A stretch of 64,000 bases of DNA from CAYTAU01 sp964442075 (lineage in GTDB: Bacteria > Bacteroidota > Bacteroidia > Bacteroidales > CAYTAU01), in NCBI GenBank assembly GCA_964442075.1, contig CAYTWH010000004.1, forward strand, positions 62,001-126,000. Direction: 5' to 3'. The translations under genes were made by a program, and so were the position numbers. Shown here in pieces: positions 55,044-64,000 of this stretch. The notes under the pieces were generated by a model. It ran no database searches. It had not been told where the DNA came from and worked only from the letters and a program-made list of their open reading frames with translations. Each line of letters starts with the position of its first letter. Within the stretch, counting starts at the first letter, position 1.

Positions 55044-56642
55044 TTAACTTATAGTTGCTTTTACAAAATTTACAAATAATGGATGTGGATTTAAAACCGT
55101 ACTTCTGTATTCCGGATGAAACTGAACACCAACAAACCATTTGTGTTTTGGTATTTCAACAATTTCAACCAAACCTGTATCGGGATTTATTCCTGCAGGT
55201 ACCATGCCTGCTTTTTCAAAATCTTTTAAATAGGTATTATTAAACTCATATCTGTGTCTGTGACGCTCTACAATTTTACTCCTTTTGTATGCTCTATATG
55301 AATTAGTGTTCTTTTTTACATTACAAGGAAATGCGCCCAACCGCATTGTTCCACCCTTTTCTATTATTTCTTTTTGCTCTTCCATAAGGTCAATAACCGG
55401 ATATGGAGTATTTCTTGCCATTTCTAAAGAATTTGCTTTTTCGTAACCAAGTACATTTCTTGCAAAGTCAATAACAGCACATTGCATTCCCAAACAAATG
55501 CCAAAGAAAGGAACATTGTTTTCACGGGCGTATTTTGCAGCTAAAATTTTTCCTTCAAAGCCTCGATGTCCAAAGCCCGGAGCAATTAATATTCCTTTAA
55601 GACCTTTAAGCTTTTCAGAATATGTATTGTTTGTTAGTTCTGACGAATGAATTAATTCAAGGTTTACCCTGCATTCGTTTTCAGCACCAGCATGAATAAA
55701 AGATTCTATTATTGATTTATATGCATCAGCAAGTTCGATATATTTACCAATTAGTCCAATTTTAACTTCTTTTTTCGGGTTGTTATGTTTTTTGAGAAAA
55801 TTTTTCCAGGGTGTAAGTTTTGGCTCCTCTTTTAAAGGCATTTTTAATTTAGCAAGCACTATCCTATCTAATTTTTCTTTCTGCATTAAAACCGGAACTT
55901 CATAAATAGTTGAAACATCTTTCGATTCAATTACAGAAGAGACCTCAACATTGCAAAACAGAGCTACTTTTTTTCTAATATCATTATTAACCGATTTTTC
56001 AGTTCTCAATATAAGAATATCTGGCTGTACTCCTGTTTCAAGAAGTGTTTTTACCGAGTGTTGTGTTGGTTTTGTTTTTAACTCTCCCGTTGCATTTAAA
56101 TAGGGTAAAAGAGTAAGGTGTATTGTAAGAACATTTTCCGGCATTTCCCATTTTAGCTGTCGTAACGACTCAATATATGGCAACGATTCAATATCGCCAA
56201 CGGTACCACCTATCTCAGTAATAATAAAGTCGTATTTGTTTTTTTTACCTAAAAGTTTAATTCTTCTTTTTATTTCATCAGTAATATGTGGTATTATCTG
56301 AACAGTTTTTCCTAAAAAATCGCCCCTTCTTTCTTTATCAATAACTGTTTGATAAATTCTGCCGGTAGTAACATTATTCGCTTGTGAGGTATTAATATTC
56401 AAAAATCTCTCATAATGTCCAAGGTCAAGATCTGTTTCAGCACCATCGTTGGTAACATAACATTCGCCATGTTCATAAGGATTAAGAGTTCCTGGGTCTA
56501 CGTTGATGTATGGATCAAGTTTTTGAATGGTAACTCTATATCCTCTTGCCTGCAACAGCTTAGCAAGTGATGCAGAAATAATGCCTTTACCCAGTGATGA
56601 AGAAACTCCCCCTGTAACAAATATGTATTTAGTGCTTGACAT
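55044..56642 (-). CDS. pyrG: CTP synthase
   Basis: This 532-residue enzyme makes CTP from UTP, ATP and glutamine. The N-terminal synthetase domain (KYIFVTGGVSSSLGKGIISASLAKLLQARGYRVTIQKLDPYINVDPGTLNPYEHGE) and the C-terminal class I glutaminase domain are both complete; the glutaminase has nucleophile Cys in FFGICLGMQ and the His-Glu pair in VQFHPEYRS. Length and motifs are normal. It lies 11 bases after the TonB receptor and 9 bases before yidC. Confidence 0.97.
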   Translation of the reverse strand: MSSTKYIFVTGGVSSSLGKGIISASLAKLLQARGYRVTIQKLDPYINVDPGTLNPYEHGECYVTNDGAETDLDLGHYERFLNINTSQANNVTTGRIYQTVIDKERRGDFLGKTVQIIPHITDEIKRRIKLLGKKNKYDFIITEIGGTVGDIESLPYIESLRQLKWEMPENVLTIHLTLLPYLNATGELKTKPTQHSVKTLLETGVQPDILILRTEKSVNNDIRKKVALFCNVEVSSVIESKDVSTIYEVPVLMQKEKLDRIVLAKLKMPLKEEPKLTPWKNFLKKHNNPKKEVKIGLIGKYIELADAYKSIIESFIHAGAENECRVNLELIHSSELTNNTYSEKLKGLKGILIAPGFGHRGFEGKILAAKYARENNVPFFGICLGMQCAVIDFARNVLGYEKANSLEMARNTPYPVIDLMEEQKEIIEKGGTMRLGAFPCNVKKNTNSYRAYKRSKIVERHRHRYEFNNTYLKDFEKAGMVPAGINPDTGLVEIVEIPKHKWFVGVQFHPEYRSTVLNPHPLFVNFVKATIS

Positions 56643-56653
56643 AATTAGTTAAT

Positions 56654-58957
56654 TTAAAATAAATAGCTAATACCAATACTTGGCATAAACGGCAATTGAT
56701 TAACTCTTTCATGATTTAATCTATCGAAATAAAATATATTTTCTCTGTTATATATATTTGTAATGCTCAAATTCATTTCGAGTTTAGAGTCATTTTTAAA
56801 AATAAATTTTCTTTTTAAGGTCAGATCTAATCTGTGATAATAAGGTAATCTTCCTTCGTTTAAACCTGCATATACAATTCCAATATCTCCGTTAGAATTA
56901 GTATAATCTGTGCCAATATTTGTAAATGAAAGACTTTCAAAATAACCTTGTGTTTGAGTAAAAGGGAAACCTGAACCAAAATTCCATCTTCCGTTAACTT
57001 CCCAATTTAAATCCCCAAAAGTTCTTGATGCAACTAAATTTATATTATGTCTTCTGTCAAAATGCGGAGAATAAGTAATGTATCCATCATTTCTATTAAC
57101 ATAACCCAAAGAATATACAAACCATACATAAGTACGTTTATAGTCGTATTTTATTAGGAAATCTACACCGTAAGCATCACCCGATTCAATAATAAAATCC
57201 TTTTTTAAATTATCGGGTTTATCATAATTATCAGCATTATCATCGTATAATTTATTTCTGTTAATATTTGTAAGTTGAGTATTTTGCTTTATATAGCCTT
57301 CAATGTTAATCATAATTCTATTTGACAAATCAACTTCTACGCCGAATATACCATGAACAGATTTTTGTAAAGCATGTGTAATTTCTTCGCCTTCAAATTC
57401 ATCTTGTAGGTCTCCTAATTCAGGACCTGATATAAATCCGTAAAACAAATTTACAACATCTCTGTCAGAATTGGCTGCAATTAAATTCTGAGAATATAAG
57501 CCTCCCGCAAATTTAAATCTTAAAAAATCGGTAACGTTATACTTCATTCCCAAGCGTGGTTCGGGAGATAGAGTAGAAAGAGAAGCATAATATTGTGTTC
57601 TGAAACCCATCTCTATCAGCATCTTACCCAGGTTTAATTTGTATTTAAAAAATGCAGCAAGTTCCGTAGTGTTTTCCTCTTGCTCCATATGTCTGCCAAT
57701 TGAATTATAATAATTGAAATTAGTTTTAAAGCCCAGTGTTTCAACGCCGTAATCAATTTGGTTTTTGCCAAGAAAATAAACAAATGATAATCCAAAGTTA
57801 AAGCCATTAATTAAGCTATTTCGAGGTAATTGGTTTTCTTCTTTTAGAGTAATATCATATTTTGAAAAAGAAAAATTAGATTTAATAAGAACAGATGAGC
57901 CTGCAGGAACAAGTATTAAATTTGTTCCAATTCCCGAAGCTTTCCAATTAAAATCTGATACTGCTCTATAATTAACATTATCATTAAAATTAAATCCAAA
58001 AACATTTAACTTGCTTCCACTGGATCCATTTATTGATACCTTACCATAAAAATCATTAAAATTAAAAGGTAAACCTGCTGTATCAATGTATGTATATAAT
58101 AATTTAGAACTTTCTTCAAGATAAGAAGTTTTACCTGAAAGAACATAGGTTATTGATGTTTTGTTTTCTTCGGTTTGTTTTAAAAGCGGTCCTTCTAACA
58201 AAAGCTTGGATCCAAAAGGACTTGCCGATAATTTACCTGATAATTTCTTTTTATTTCCATCCCGCATAGTAATATCCATTATTGATGATATTCTACCGCC
58301 GTATTCTGCATTAAATCCGCCTGTATAAACATCAACATTCCTAATAATATCTGAATCAAATACTGAAAATAATCCAATGGAATGAAATGGATTGTATACA
58401 ACCATTCCATCAAGTAAAACTTTATTTTGAATTGGCGGTCCTCCACGAATATATAATTGTCCTCCTTGGTCTCCGGTAAAAATAACGCCGGGTAATATCT
58501 GTAAATATTGAGCTAGATCAGGTTCTGCTCCAATAGTAGGTATTTGAGATATTTGTTTTGGAGTAATTTTAACCACAGAAGTTCTGATCTGTGTTCTCAT
58601 TTCCTGGCGTTCTGCAGAAACAACGGCTCCATCTAACATTATACTTGATTCAGAAAGAATAATTTTTTCTGAAATTATTCTATTTTTAATAATATTAATT
58701 TTAACATAAACAGTATCATATCCCAAAGCAGTAGAAACAAGAGTATATTTTCCGGGCTTTATTTTTGTGAGATTGTAAAATCCATTAACATCTGTTGCTC
58801 CACCATAATTTGTTCCTTTTATATATACGTGAGCAAAAATTACCGGTTCCCCTGTTTTTTTTTCATATGCAAAGCCCCTAATACTTCCGGTTTGAGATAA
58901 TAAAACAAAATTTATTATAATAAAAATTATTATTAAAATACATCTCTTAATATTCAT
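56654..58957 (-). CDS. TonB-dependent receptor with carboxypeptidase-like regulatory domain
   Basis: This 767-residue outer-membrane protein has a signal peptide (about 1-21). A CarboxypepD_reg-like beta domain follows (GSIRGFAYEKKTGEPVIFAHVYIKGTNYGGATDVNGFYNLTKIKPGKYTLVSTALGYDT). Then come a TonB plug (IPTIGAEPDLAQYLQILPGVIFTGDQGGQLYIRGGPPIQNKVLLDGMVVYNPFHS) and a 22-strand-type barrel ending MPSIGISYLF. It is shorter than SusC (~1000) and has no SusD partner, so its substrate is open. Position before pyrG and yidC suggests steady expression. Confidence 0.92.
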   Translation of the reverse strand: MNIKRCILIIIFIIINFVLLSQTGSIRGFAYEKKTGEPVIFAHVYIKGTNYGGATDVNGFYNLTKIKPGKYTLVSTALGYDTVYVKINIIKNRIISEKIILSESSIMLDGAVVSAERQEMRTQIRTSVVKITPKQISQIPTIGAEPDLAQYLQILPGVIFTGDQGGQLYIRGGPPIQNKVLLDGMVVYNPFHSIGLFSVFDSDIIRNVDVYTGGFNAEYGGRISSIMDITMRDGNKKKLSGKLSASPFGSKLLLEGPLLKQTEENKTSITYVLSGKTSYLEESSKLLYTYIDTAGLPFNFNDFYGKVSINGSSGSKLNVFGFNFNDNVNYRAVSDFNWKASGIGTNLILVPAGSSVLIKSNFSFSKYDITLKEENQLPRNSLINGFNFGLSFVYFLGKNQIDYGVETLGFKTNFNYYNSIGRHMEQEENTTELAAFFKYKLNLGKMLIEMGFRTQYYASLSTLSPEPRLGMKYNVTDFLRFKFAGGLYSQNLIAANSDRDVVNLFYGFISGPELGDLQDEFEGEEITHALQKSVHGIFGVEVDLSNRIMINIEGYIKQNTQLTNINRNKLYDDNADNYDKPDNLKKDFIIESGDAYGVDFLIKYDYKRTYVWFVYSLGYVNRNDGYITYSPHFDRRHNINLVASRTFGDLNWEVNGRWNFGSGFPFTQTQGYFESLSFTNIGTDYTNSNGDIGIVYAGLNEGRLPYYHRLDLTLKRKFIFKNDSKLEMNLSITNIYNRENIFYFDRLNHERVNQLPFMPSIGISYLF

Positions 58958-59002
58958 TATTTATAATATTAATTATGGTGTTTAAAATATTACTTTGTTA
59001 AA

Positions 59003-61126
59003 TCAATTAGTTGAATCCTTATCAAATTTAACTTTACTTATTATATCCAGCTTGCTTTTAAACAATTTCACACTTTTTCTTTCATTATCAATTTTACTTT
59101 TCATCTCATTAATAATTGATTCTGCATTTGGTGAATTAGCAAAAAAACCAATATTATTTTCTAATGTAATTACATCAGTTTCTAATTTCTTTAGTTTTTT
59201 GGCAATATTTTCTTTTTCGTCATATATTTTTTCTTTTGCATTATATTGTTTTGAGATTCCCTCTATTTTTATCTTAAATTTGAAAATTTCCTTTTTATTG
59301 TCATCCATCTCAAGCTTATCAAAAAGCTTGTTTATTGCATCTCTATAATTATTATATAATTCACTTTTAGATTTATGAGGCACATGACCTATTTCTGTCC
59401 ATTCCTTTTGAAATTGTTTTAACATCTTAAGGTCTTCTTCTATATTTGAAACAATTGTATAGTTGGTAATTTTTTCTGTCAATTCATTTTTCTTATTCAT
59501 ATTTTCAACTTCCAAATCGGCTCTTGATGCAAAAAATTCAGACTTTTTATTAAAAAACACATCGCAAGCAGTTCTAAATCGTTTCCATACGATATCGGAA
59601 TCCTTTTTTGATACCGGACCAATAGTTTTCCATTTTTTTTGCAAATTAAAAAAATCATCGGAAATTTTCTTCCATTCAGTACTATTTTGAATTGCTTCTG
59701 CCTGAATACAGATGTCAGTTTTTAACTGTAAATTATTGGTTTGTTCTCCTTTAAGTTGAGAATAGAATTCTTTTTTTCTGTCGAAAAAAACATCACACGA
59801 AACTCTTAGTCGTTGATATATTGCATTATTGAATTTACGGGGAACAGGTCCAATTGTATTCCATAATTTTTGCAAATTTAATACCTCGTTAGTTTTTTTC
59901 TCCCATTCTTTATGGGTGCTATACATGCTTTCATTAGATTGCTCAATTGTTTCACAAATTACCTGTTTTGCCAAAAGACTTTGTTCTTGTTCTTTTTTTC
60001 TTTCTTCAAAATATTCCTGTTGCTTATTGTTTATTTTTCCGGAAGCCTGTTTAAATCGTTCCCATATTTCATCACCTTTCTCTACGGATACAGGTCCAAT
60101 TTCTCTCCATTCTTCATGTAGTTTCTGCAAGTCTTTTGATGCAACAATAATATCTTCGTTTAAGAAAAGTTCTTCTGCTTTTTCGCAAAATTTGATTTTT
60201 ATATCAAGATTTTTTTTAAGATCAAGATTTCTGAGTTCTTTGTTGATTTTAATATAGTTGTAAAAATTATCAACATGTAAATTATATGTTTCCCACAAAC
60301 CTTTTAGTTTAGCCTGTGGTACAAGACCTATTTCTCCCCATCGTTTTTGAAGCTCCCTAAATTCCTGAAAAGTTTTATTTACAGATTCTTCTTTGTGTAC
60401 CAAATTCTTAATTTCTTCTATTACTGTGTATTTTAATTCTAAGTTCTTCTCTTTTTCTTTTTCTATGCAGGAATTGTATTCTGTTCTTAATTCTTTATAT
60501 CGTTGTAAATAAGCTTTTAAGTTTTCTTCGCAAACATTTTCACCGTAAGAAAAATCTTCTATATCACCGCCTGCTTCAACAAATTTTTCCCTTTTTTCTT
60601 CAATTTCAGCATGCTGTTTTTTATAAAAATTAGTTTTTATAACATCAATATCATTTTTTATTTTTTGTACAGGTTTGTTTTCAATTAATCGCTTTAAAAC
60701 AGCAACTAATTCTTCTTTGCTTATTTTGGTATAATCAAATTCTTCTTCGGACTTTTCCTTAACATCTTCTATTGCTGCAGTATCTTTTTCTGATGTTTTT
60801 TCGTTAGTTTCTTTATTATTATTTAAAGATATTTCTTCTGTAACAATGTTTTCTGTTTTATTTTCAGGTTTTGCATCGTCATAAGTTTTTATATCTTCTT
60901 CTTCTCCTGAGCTTGTCGAAAGGTCCGGGTTTTCTTCTTGTATAGGTTCTACTTTTGTAGTTTCAGTATCTTTTTCCACAAGTGGTTTTTTAGTAACAAC
61001 TTCTTTTAATTCTTCACTTTGTTCCTTATCTTGTTTTTGGGGTACATCATTCACTTTTTCCCCTAAAGGCTCATCAATTTGATTTTGCTCAACATCAGAT
61101 AAATTCAAATTCTCTTTTTTCTCCAT
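59003..61126 (-). CDS. DUF349 repeat protein
   Basis: This 707-residue cytoplasmic protein has an acidic, Glu/Lys-rich disordered N-terminus (about 1-140), then at least five DUF349 helical repeats marked by W-x2-IG-x-V(P/S) (LQKRWGEIGLVPQ, LHEEWREIGPVSVE, LQKLWNTIGPVPRK, LQKKWKTIGPVSKK, FQKEWTEIGHVPHK). A C-terminal coiled coil follows. The role is unknown; such proteins are common in Bacteroidota and Actinobacteria. The disordered part contains PDLSTSSGEEED, coded by an 18-base repeat-like element (60906-60923). It lies 45 bases upstream of the TonB receptor gene. Confidence 0.9.
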   Translation of the reverse strand: MEKKENLNLSDVEQNQIDEPLGEKVNDVPQKQDKEQSEELKEVVTKKPLVEKDTETTKVEPIQEENPDLSTSSGEEEDIKTYDDAKPENKTENIVTEEISLNNNKETNEKTSEKDTAAIEDVKEKSEEEFDYTKISKEELVAVLKRLIENKPVQKIKNDIDVIKTNFYKKQHAEIEEKREKFVEAGGDIEDFSYGENVCEENLKAYLQRYKELRTEYNSCIEKEKEKNLELKYTVIEEIKNLVHKEESVNKTFQEFRELQKRWGEIGLVPQAKLKGLWETYNLHVDNFYNYIKINKELRNLDLKKNLDIKIKFCEKAEELFLNEDIIVASKDLQKLHEEWREIGPVSVEKGDEIWERFKQASGKINNKQQEYFEERKKEQEQSLLAKQVICETIEQSNESMYSTHKEWEKKTNEVLNLQKLWNTIGPVPRKFNNAIYQRLRVSCDVFFDRKKEFYSQLKGEQTNNLQLKTDICIQAEAIQNSTEWKKISDDFFNLQKKWKTIGPVSKKDSDIVWKRFRTACDVFFNKKSEFFASRADLEVENMNKKNELTEKITNYTIVSNIEEDLKMLKQFQKEWTEIGHVPHKSKSELYNNYRDAINKLFDKLEMDDNKKEIFKFKIKIEGISKQYNAKEKIYDEKENIAKKLKKLETDVITLENNIGFFANSPNAESIINEMKSKIDNERKSVKLFKSKLDIISKVKFDKDSTN
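60906..60923. repeat. Interspersed repeat-like element in the DUF349 gene
   Basis: The plus strand reads CCTGAGCTTGTCGAAAGG. This phrase (reverse CCTTTCGACAAGCTCAGG) is a well-known multi-copy sequence in many environmental bacterial genomes, Bacteroidota included. Here it codes for LSTSSG on the minus strand in the disordered N-terminus. The copy number in this genome cannot be judged from the window. Confidence 0.55.
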
Positions 61127-61314
61127 TACAAGTTAAAACTTAATTAATACATTTACAGGCAAATAATGATTTTAATTTTTAAAATTATTACTTTTTTCAC
61201 AAACTTACAAAAGTATGTAATTACCCTTAATACTCAAAGATTTTGACAATATTTCTTTAAAAAATAATATTTTAGAAGATTTTGTTAAAAAAATCATTAA
61301 TGTCTAATAAGCAT

Positions 61315-61343
61315 TTTGCTTATAAAAAATATTAATAACTTTG
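61315..61343 (+). promoter_or_regulatory. Promoter of trmD
   Basis: TTTG (61315-61318), 17 bases, then TAACTTTG (61336-61343). Both boxes match the Bacteroidota housekeeping consensus exactly, and the spacing is within the 17-23 range. The predicted start is near 61350, giving a ~65-base leader. Confidence 0.6.
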
Positions 61344-61369
61344 CAGTAAATATTGTTTTGTCTTTAATT

Positions 61370-61399
61370 CCTCCCCTTTGTGGAGGCTAGGATGGGCTT
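61370..61399 (+). repeat. GC-rich hairpin repeat in the trmD leader
   Basis: CCTCC (61370-61374) pairs with GGAGG (61382-61386) and is followed by CTAGGATGGGC. It resembles the CCTCCCC..GGAGG..AGG repeats scattered through many Bacteroidota genomes. It lies between the promoter and the ATG, 28 bases upstream of the start, in otherwise AT-rich DNA. Confidence 0.5.
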
Positions 61400-61413
61400 T
61401 TACTAACTTATTT

Positions 61414-62088
61414 ATGAGAATAGATATTCTAACACTATTTCCTGCTATGTTTTCCGGGCCTTTTGATATTTCGATAATTAAAAGAGCACAGGAAAAAAAA
61501 ATTGCAGAGATAATACTGCACGATATTCGTGATTTTTCAAAAGATAAACACAAAAAGGTTGACGATTCTCCTTTTGGAGGAGGAGCAGGCATGGTAATGA
61601 CAATTCAGCCTATTGCCGATGCAATAGGATTTTTAAAATCGCAACGCAAATACGATGAAATTATTTATTTAACACCGGATGGAGAAAAATACAATCAAAA
61701 AATTTGCAACACGCTTTCAACATTTAATAACATAATTTTGCTGTGTGGACACTACAAAGGAATTGACCAGCGAATTAGAGATGTTTTTATTACAAAAGAA
61801 ATCTCAATTGGCGATTATGTGCTTTCTGGGGGAGAACTTGCTGCCGCGATTATAGTTGACAGTGTTGTAAGACTGTTGCCAGGTGTTATTTCTGATGAAA
61901 CTTCTGCTTTAACCGATTCTTTTCAGGATAATTTACTTGCTCCACCTGTCTATACAAGACCTTCTGATTATAATGGATATAAGGTCCCAAAAATATTGCT
62001 TTCAGGGCATTTTGCTGAAATAGACAAATGGCGAATGGAGCAAGCCTGCGAAAAAACTAAACGCTTACGTCCTGACATTTTGGAATAA
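61414..62088 (+). CDS. trmD: tRNA (guanine-N1-)-methyltransferase TrmD
   Basis: This gene codes for 224 residues from ATG 61414 (MRIDILTLFPAMFSGPFD, the standard N-terminus; the frame is open from 61378 but the extra residues fall in the leader repeat). The SPOUT knot is evident: LLCGHYKGIDQRIRD and ISIGDYVLSGGELAAAIIVDSVVRLLPGV with the SAM loop, plus the C-terminal DYNGYKVPKILLSGHFAEIDKWR. It makes m1G37 in tRNAs and prevents frameshifting. It stands alone here rather than in the rpsP-rimM-trmD-rplS operon. Confidence 0.96.
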   Translation: MRIDILTLFPAMFSGPFDISIIKRAQEKKIAEIILHDIRDFSKDKHKKVDDSPFGGGAGMVMTIQPIADAIGFLKSQRKYDEIIYLTPDGEKYNQKICNTLSTFNNIILLCGHYKGIDQRIRDVFITKEISIGDYVLSGGELAAAIIVDSVVRLLPGVISDETSALTDSFQDNLLAPPVYTRPSDYNGYKVPKILLSGHFAEIDKWRMEQACEKTKRLRPDILE

Positions 62089-62155
62089 AAAACTATTTTT
62101 TATCTAACAAATTTTACAATTTTTCTGTTTTAGTTTACGACCTTGGAGCAATATA

Positions 62156-63157
62156 TCAAATTTTATATTCAAAATTAATATAAACCATTTGAGAATTATT
62201 AATATCATTGGCCTCAGGCAACCAGCTTTGATAATTGGCGGATATTTTAATTTTTTTAATTGGAGAAAATTGAACTCCTCCAATTATTGCTTCTCCATTT
62301 TTAGTGTAATTCCAAGGATTTTCTTCACCGCTTAAAATATTTGATTCAAGCTTATCATATCTACCAAATATTTGCCATTTTTCATTTACATTATATATTC
62401 CGAAAATAGAAAACCCGTATAGATTATGATCAATATCAAGCTCATTATTTTTTTGATAATTGTATCCTCCTCCAAGTGAAAATAGATTCTCAAACCGATA
62501 TCCAATAAACGATGCAATAGTTGATTGAGCTACACTTTTTTCGGAATAATCGTAATAAAACCTTGCAGAAAAACCTTTAAAAGGAAACAATGAAATACCT
62601 GCTCCGGTTTTATATGTATTATCTATTTGGAGACTTTTATAACCTTCACCATTCATAATTGTAAAATCTACACTTACATATTTGTTTAGTTTATAAAGTA
62701 CACTTGAGCCAATATCTGCACTTGAACCAAGTTTGTATTTATCCTGAAATGATCTTTCAATATACCTGTGTGCCCAGAATTTTTCCTGAAACTTAAATTG
62801 ATGTAAATTTATAATTCCAAAATTCCATGTAAGATTTCCTTTTTTATAACTAAGTTCAGCTGTTTTAAAATACGCATATCTTCTTAATAACGAATATTGT
62901 GATTCATCATTGGGACTTCCAATATCAAGTTTTATGCAAGTGGAAAATTCTTCCGACATTTGATATTTATATCCAAGATATGCTCGCTTTATTTCAAATC
63001 CCGAACTATTGTTTTCATCTGTAATGCTTGTATTAAAATTACTGAAGATACTCACAATTGGTTCCCCTTTTGGAACAAATTCAGTTGTATCGCTATTCTC
63101 TGAAAACAAATTAAATGAAATTAACATGAATGCAATAAAAAAATGAAAGTATCTCAT
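62156..63157 (-). CDS. Porin-like outer-membrane protein, probably phosphate-related
   Basis: This 333-residue protein has a signal peptide (about 1-19). Strands follow a phosphate-selective porin O/P-like pattern: SGFEIKRAYLGYKYQMSEEFSTCIKLDIGSP near the N-terminus, AYFKTAELSYKKGNLTWNFGIINLHQF, then YGFSIFGIYNVNEKWQIFGRYDKLES and a final NYINFEYKI-like strand (MVYINFEYKI). It starts 19 bases after a phosphate transporter on the same strand, so it probably admits phosphate through the outer membrane. The substrate is inferred from context. Confidence 0.75.
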   Translation of the reverse strand: MRYFHFFIAFMLISFNLFSENSDTTEFVPKGEPIVSIFSNFNTSITDENNSSGFEIKRAYLGYKYQMSEEFSTCIKLDIGSPNDESQYSLLRRYAYFKTAELSYKKGNLTWNFGIINLHQFKFQEKFWAHRYIERSFQDKYKLGSSADIGSSVLYKLNKYVSVDFTIMNGEGYKSLQIDNTYKTGAGISLFPFKGFSARFYYDYSEKSVAQSTIASFIGYRFENLFSLGGGYNYQKNNELDIDHNLYGFSIFGIYNVNEKWQIFGRYDKLESNILSGEENPWNYTKNGEAIIGGVQFSPIKKIKISANYQSWLPEANDINNSQMVYINFEYKI

Positions 63158-63176
63158 ATTTTAAATCTATAGCTTT

Positions 63177-64000
63177 CTATTTATTAAATTTAACAAAATC
63201 TCTGTGAGCTTTTAACAAATTTATACCAAATAATAACATATTTTTTGTTTCGTGATATATTCCAAGATATAACATGCTGTTTTTTGTGCCAATCTCTTCT
63301 GCTTTAATCCTTTTTATTTGCTTTTTACGATATTCATCAATTTTTTCAAGTATATTTTGTTGTTGAGCAATAATTTCATCTACGTAAGCATATTTTTGAG
63401 TTTCCAGTAATCTGAGAATTTCATCGATCAGGTTTATAACATTTTGCTTAACATCTGTTAGATCTTCGATTTGTGAAGGCAACAGTGCTTTGTGATTATT
63501 GTCAACATGCTCAAAAGCCGGTTTAGAAATATATGTTAAACAATGAGTTGTTTCACGAAGATAATCTAATACTTGAACATAATAAGGACCTGTTTCAATA
63601 GAATCTTCATGAAACTTACTTATAGTTTTGTGAACATTATCTTTCAACTTTTTTGTTTCTTTATTTATATCCGCAACATGTTTTACTTGATTTTTTAAAG
63701 TTTTTCTATCTTCTTTAATCAAGCCATCTATTGTTTTACTATAAACTTCAGAAACACTTTGTAATATTATGGAAACGTTTAAATTACATCTTTCTGTAAT
63801 ATTTTCAGGATGTATTGTATCATCGATATCCATTTCCTGAATTTTAGCTTTTTCTGTTTCTTTTCTTTTATGTATTTTTCTTGTTTTTAAAACTATTAAT
63901 ATTGCAATTATTAAAAGAATCACAACTCCAATAATTCCCCCCCAGTTAATAATGTTAGCAACAACAAATGCCATAGAAAACGCAAATATTGCTGTAAAAA
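63177..64000 (-). CDS. Inorganic phosphate transporter (PiT family), C-terminal part
   Basis: The reading frame is open through the right edge of the window (upstream codons read FTAIFAFS before Met 63974), so the gene is cut by the window. The visible part has the last membrane helices (FVVANIINWGGIIGVVILLIIAILIVLKTRK) followed by a ~220-residue PhoU-like helical domain (ILQSVSEVYSKTIDGLIKEDRKTLKNQVKHV...YYVQVLDYLRETTHCLTYISKPAFEHVDNNHKALLPSQ). This fusion is the usual Bacteroidota PiT form (~750 residues). It would import phosphate, with the PhoU-like tail in control. The downstream porin supports this. Confidence 0.85.
   Translation of the reverse strand, partial: FTAIFAFSMAFVVANIINWGGIIGVVILLIIAILIVLKTRKIHKRKETEKAKIQEMDIDDTIHPENITERCNLNVSIILQSVSEVYSKTIDGLIKEDRKTLKNQVKHVADINKETKKLKDNVHKTISKFHEDSIETGPYYVQVLDYLRETTHCLTYISKPAFEHVDNNHKALLPSQIEDLTDVKQNVINLIDEILRLLETQKYAYVDEIIAQQQNILEKIDEYRKKQIKRIKAEEIGTKNSMLYLGIYHETKNMLLFGINLLKAHRDFVKFNK

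Noticed and set aside
59829..60257. 142-codon plus-strand ORF inside the DUF349 gene
   Set aside because: It lies fully antisense to a well-supported gene and its translation mirrors the repeat structure of that gene.

Overview
The window reads as chromosomal DNA of an AT-rich member of the Bacteroidota, most likely an uncultured lineage assembled from a metagenome. The reasons are: type IX secretion (T9SS) C-terminal sorting domains of type A and type B (gliding-motility-type), SprB repeats, a SusC-like TonB receptor with a carboxypeptidase-like plug extension, Bacteroidota-type promoters (TTTG spaced from TAnnTTTG), almost no Shine-Dalgarno sequences, and Bacteroidota versions of YidC, PiT and DUF349 proteins. 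One 100-N scaffold gap lies inside argS and is an assembly artefact.

Layout. 1-7.5 kb: end of a membrane protein, a secreted unknown, a large secreted subtilase with a T9SS domain, then minus-strand LRR/TPR and TPR proteins and a small secreted protein built from VDYGED repeats. 7.6-9 kb: a T9SS cargo gene cut from its sorting domain by one in-frame stop, next to a short gene remnant. 9-14.3 kb: phosphohexomutase, CvpA-like and J-domain membrane proteins, and a TPR/SpoIIE phosphatase sensor. 14.3-18 kb: a porin divergent from a DUF485-ActP acetate-type symporter pair, bounded by two bidirectional terminators. 18-23 kb: an OlsF-like bifunctional acyltransferase with a two-domain lipoprotein, and a SIR2-like protein that may be a defence gene. 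23-31 kb: Tex, a lipoprotein and an ankyrin/barrel protein in one operon; a CaCA exchanger overlapping LolD; LysE, Lgt and a methyltransferase. 31-35 kb: adenine deaminase and mnmG, with a perfect parS site between them. 35-43 kb: a 1211-residue T9SS type B adhesin-like protein, a membrane patatin and argS. 43-50 kb: a cell-envelope cluster (lipoprotein, DUF5723 barrel, T9SS protein, second subtilase, small barrel, DMT transporter). 50.6-53 kb: a methyltransferase, an unexplained structured segment and a PagL-like deacylase. 53-61 kb: the operon DUF349 - TonB receptor - pyrG - yidC. 61-64 kb: trmD, then a phosphate-type porin and a truncated PiT transporter.

Most of the content is housekeeping plus envelope and secretion genes. 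The parS site beside mnmG suggests that the region lies near the replication origin. No rRNA, tRNA, CRISPR array, prophage or intact insertion sequence was seen.

The least explained signals are: (i) short GC-richer palindromic repeats that sit in frame inside genes or in leaders; (ii) a 170-bp segment at 51.74-51.91 kb whose complementary arms are arranged in pseudoknot order; (iii) the nonsense-split T9SS gene; and (iv) the VDYGED repeat protein.
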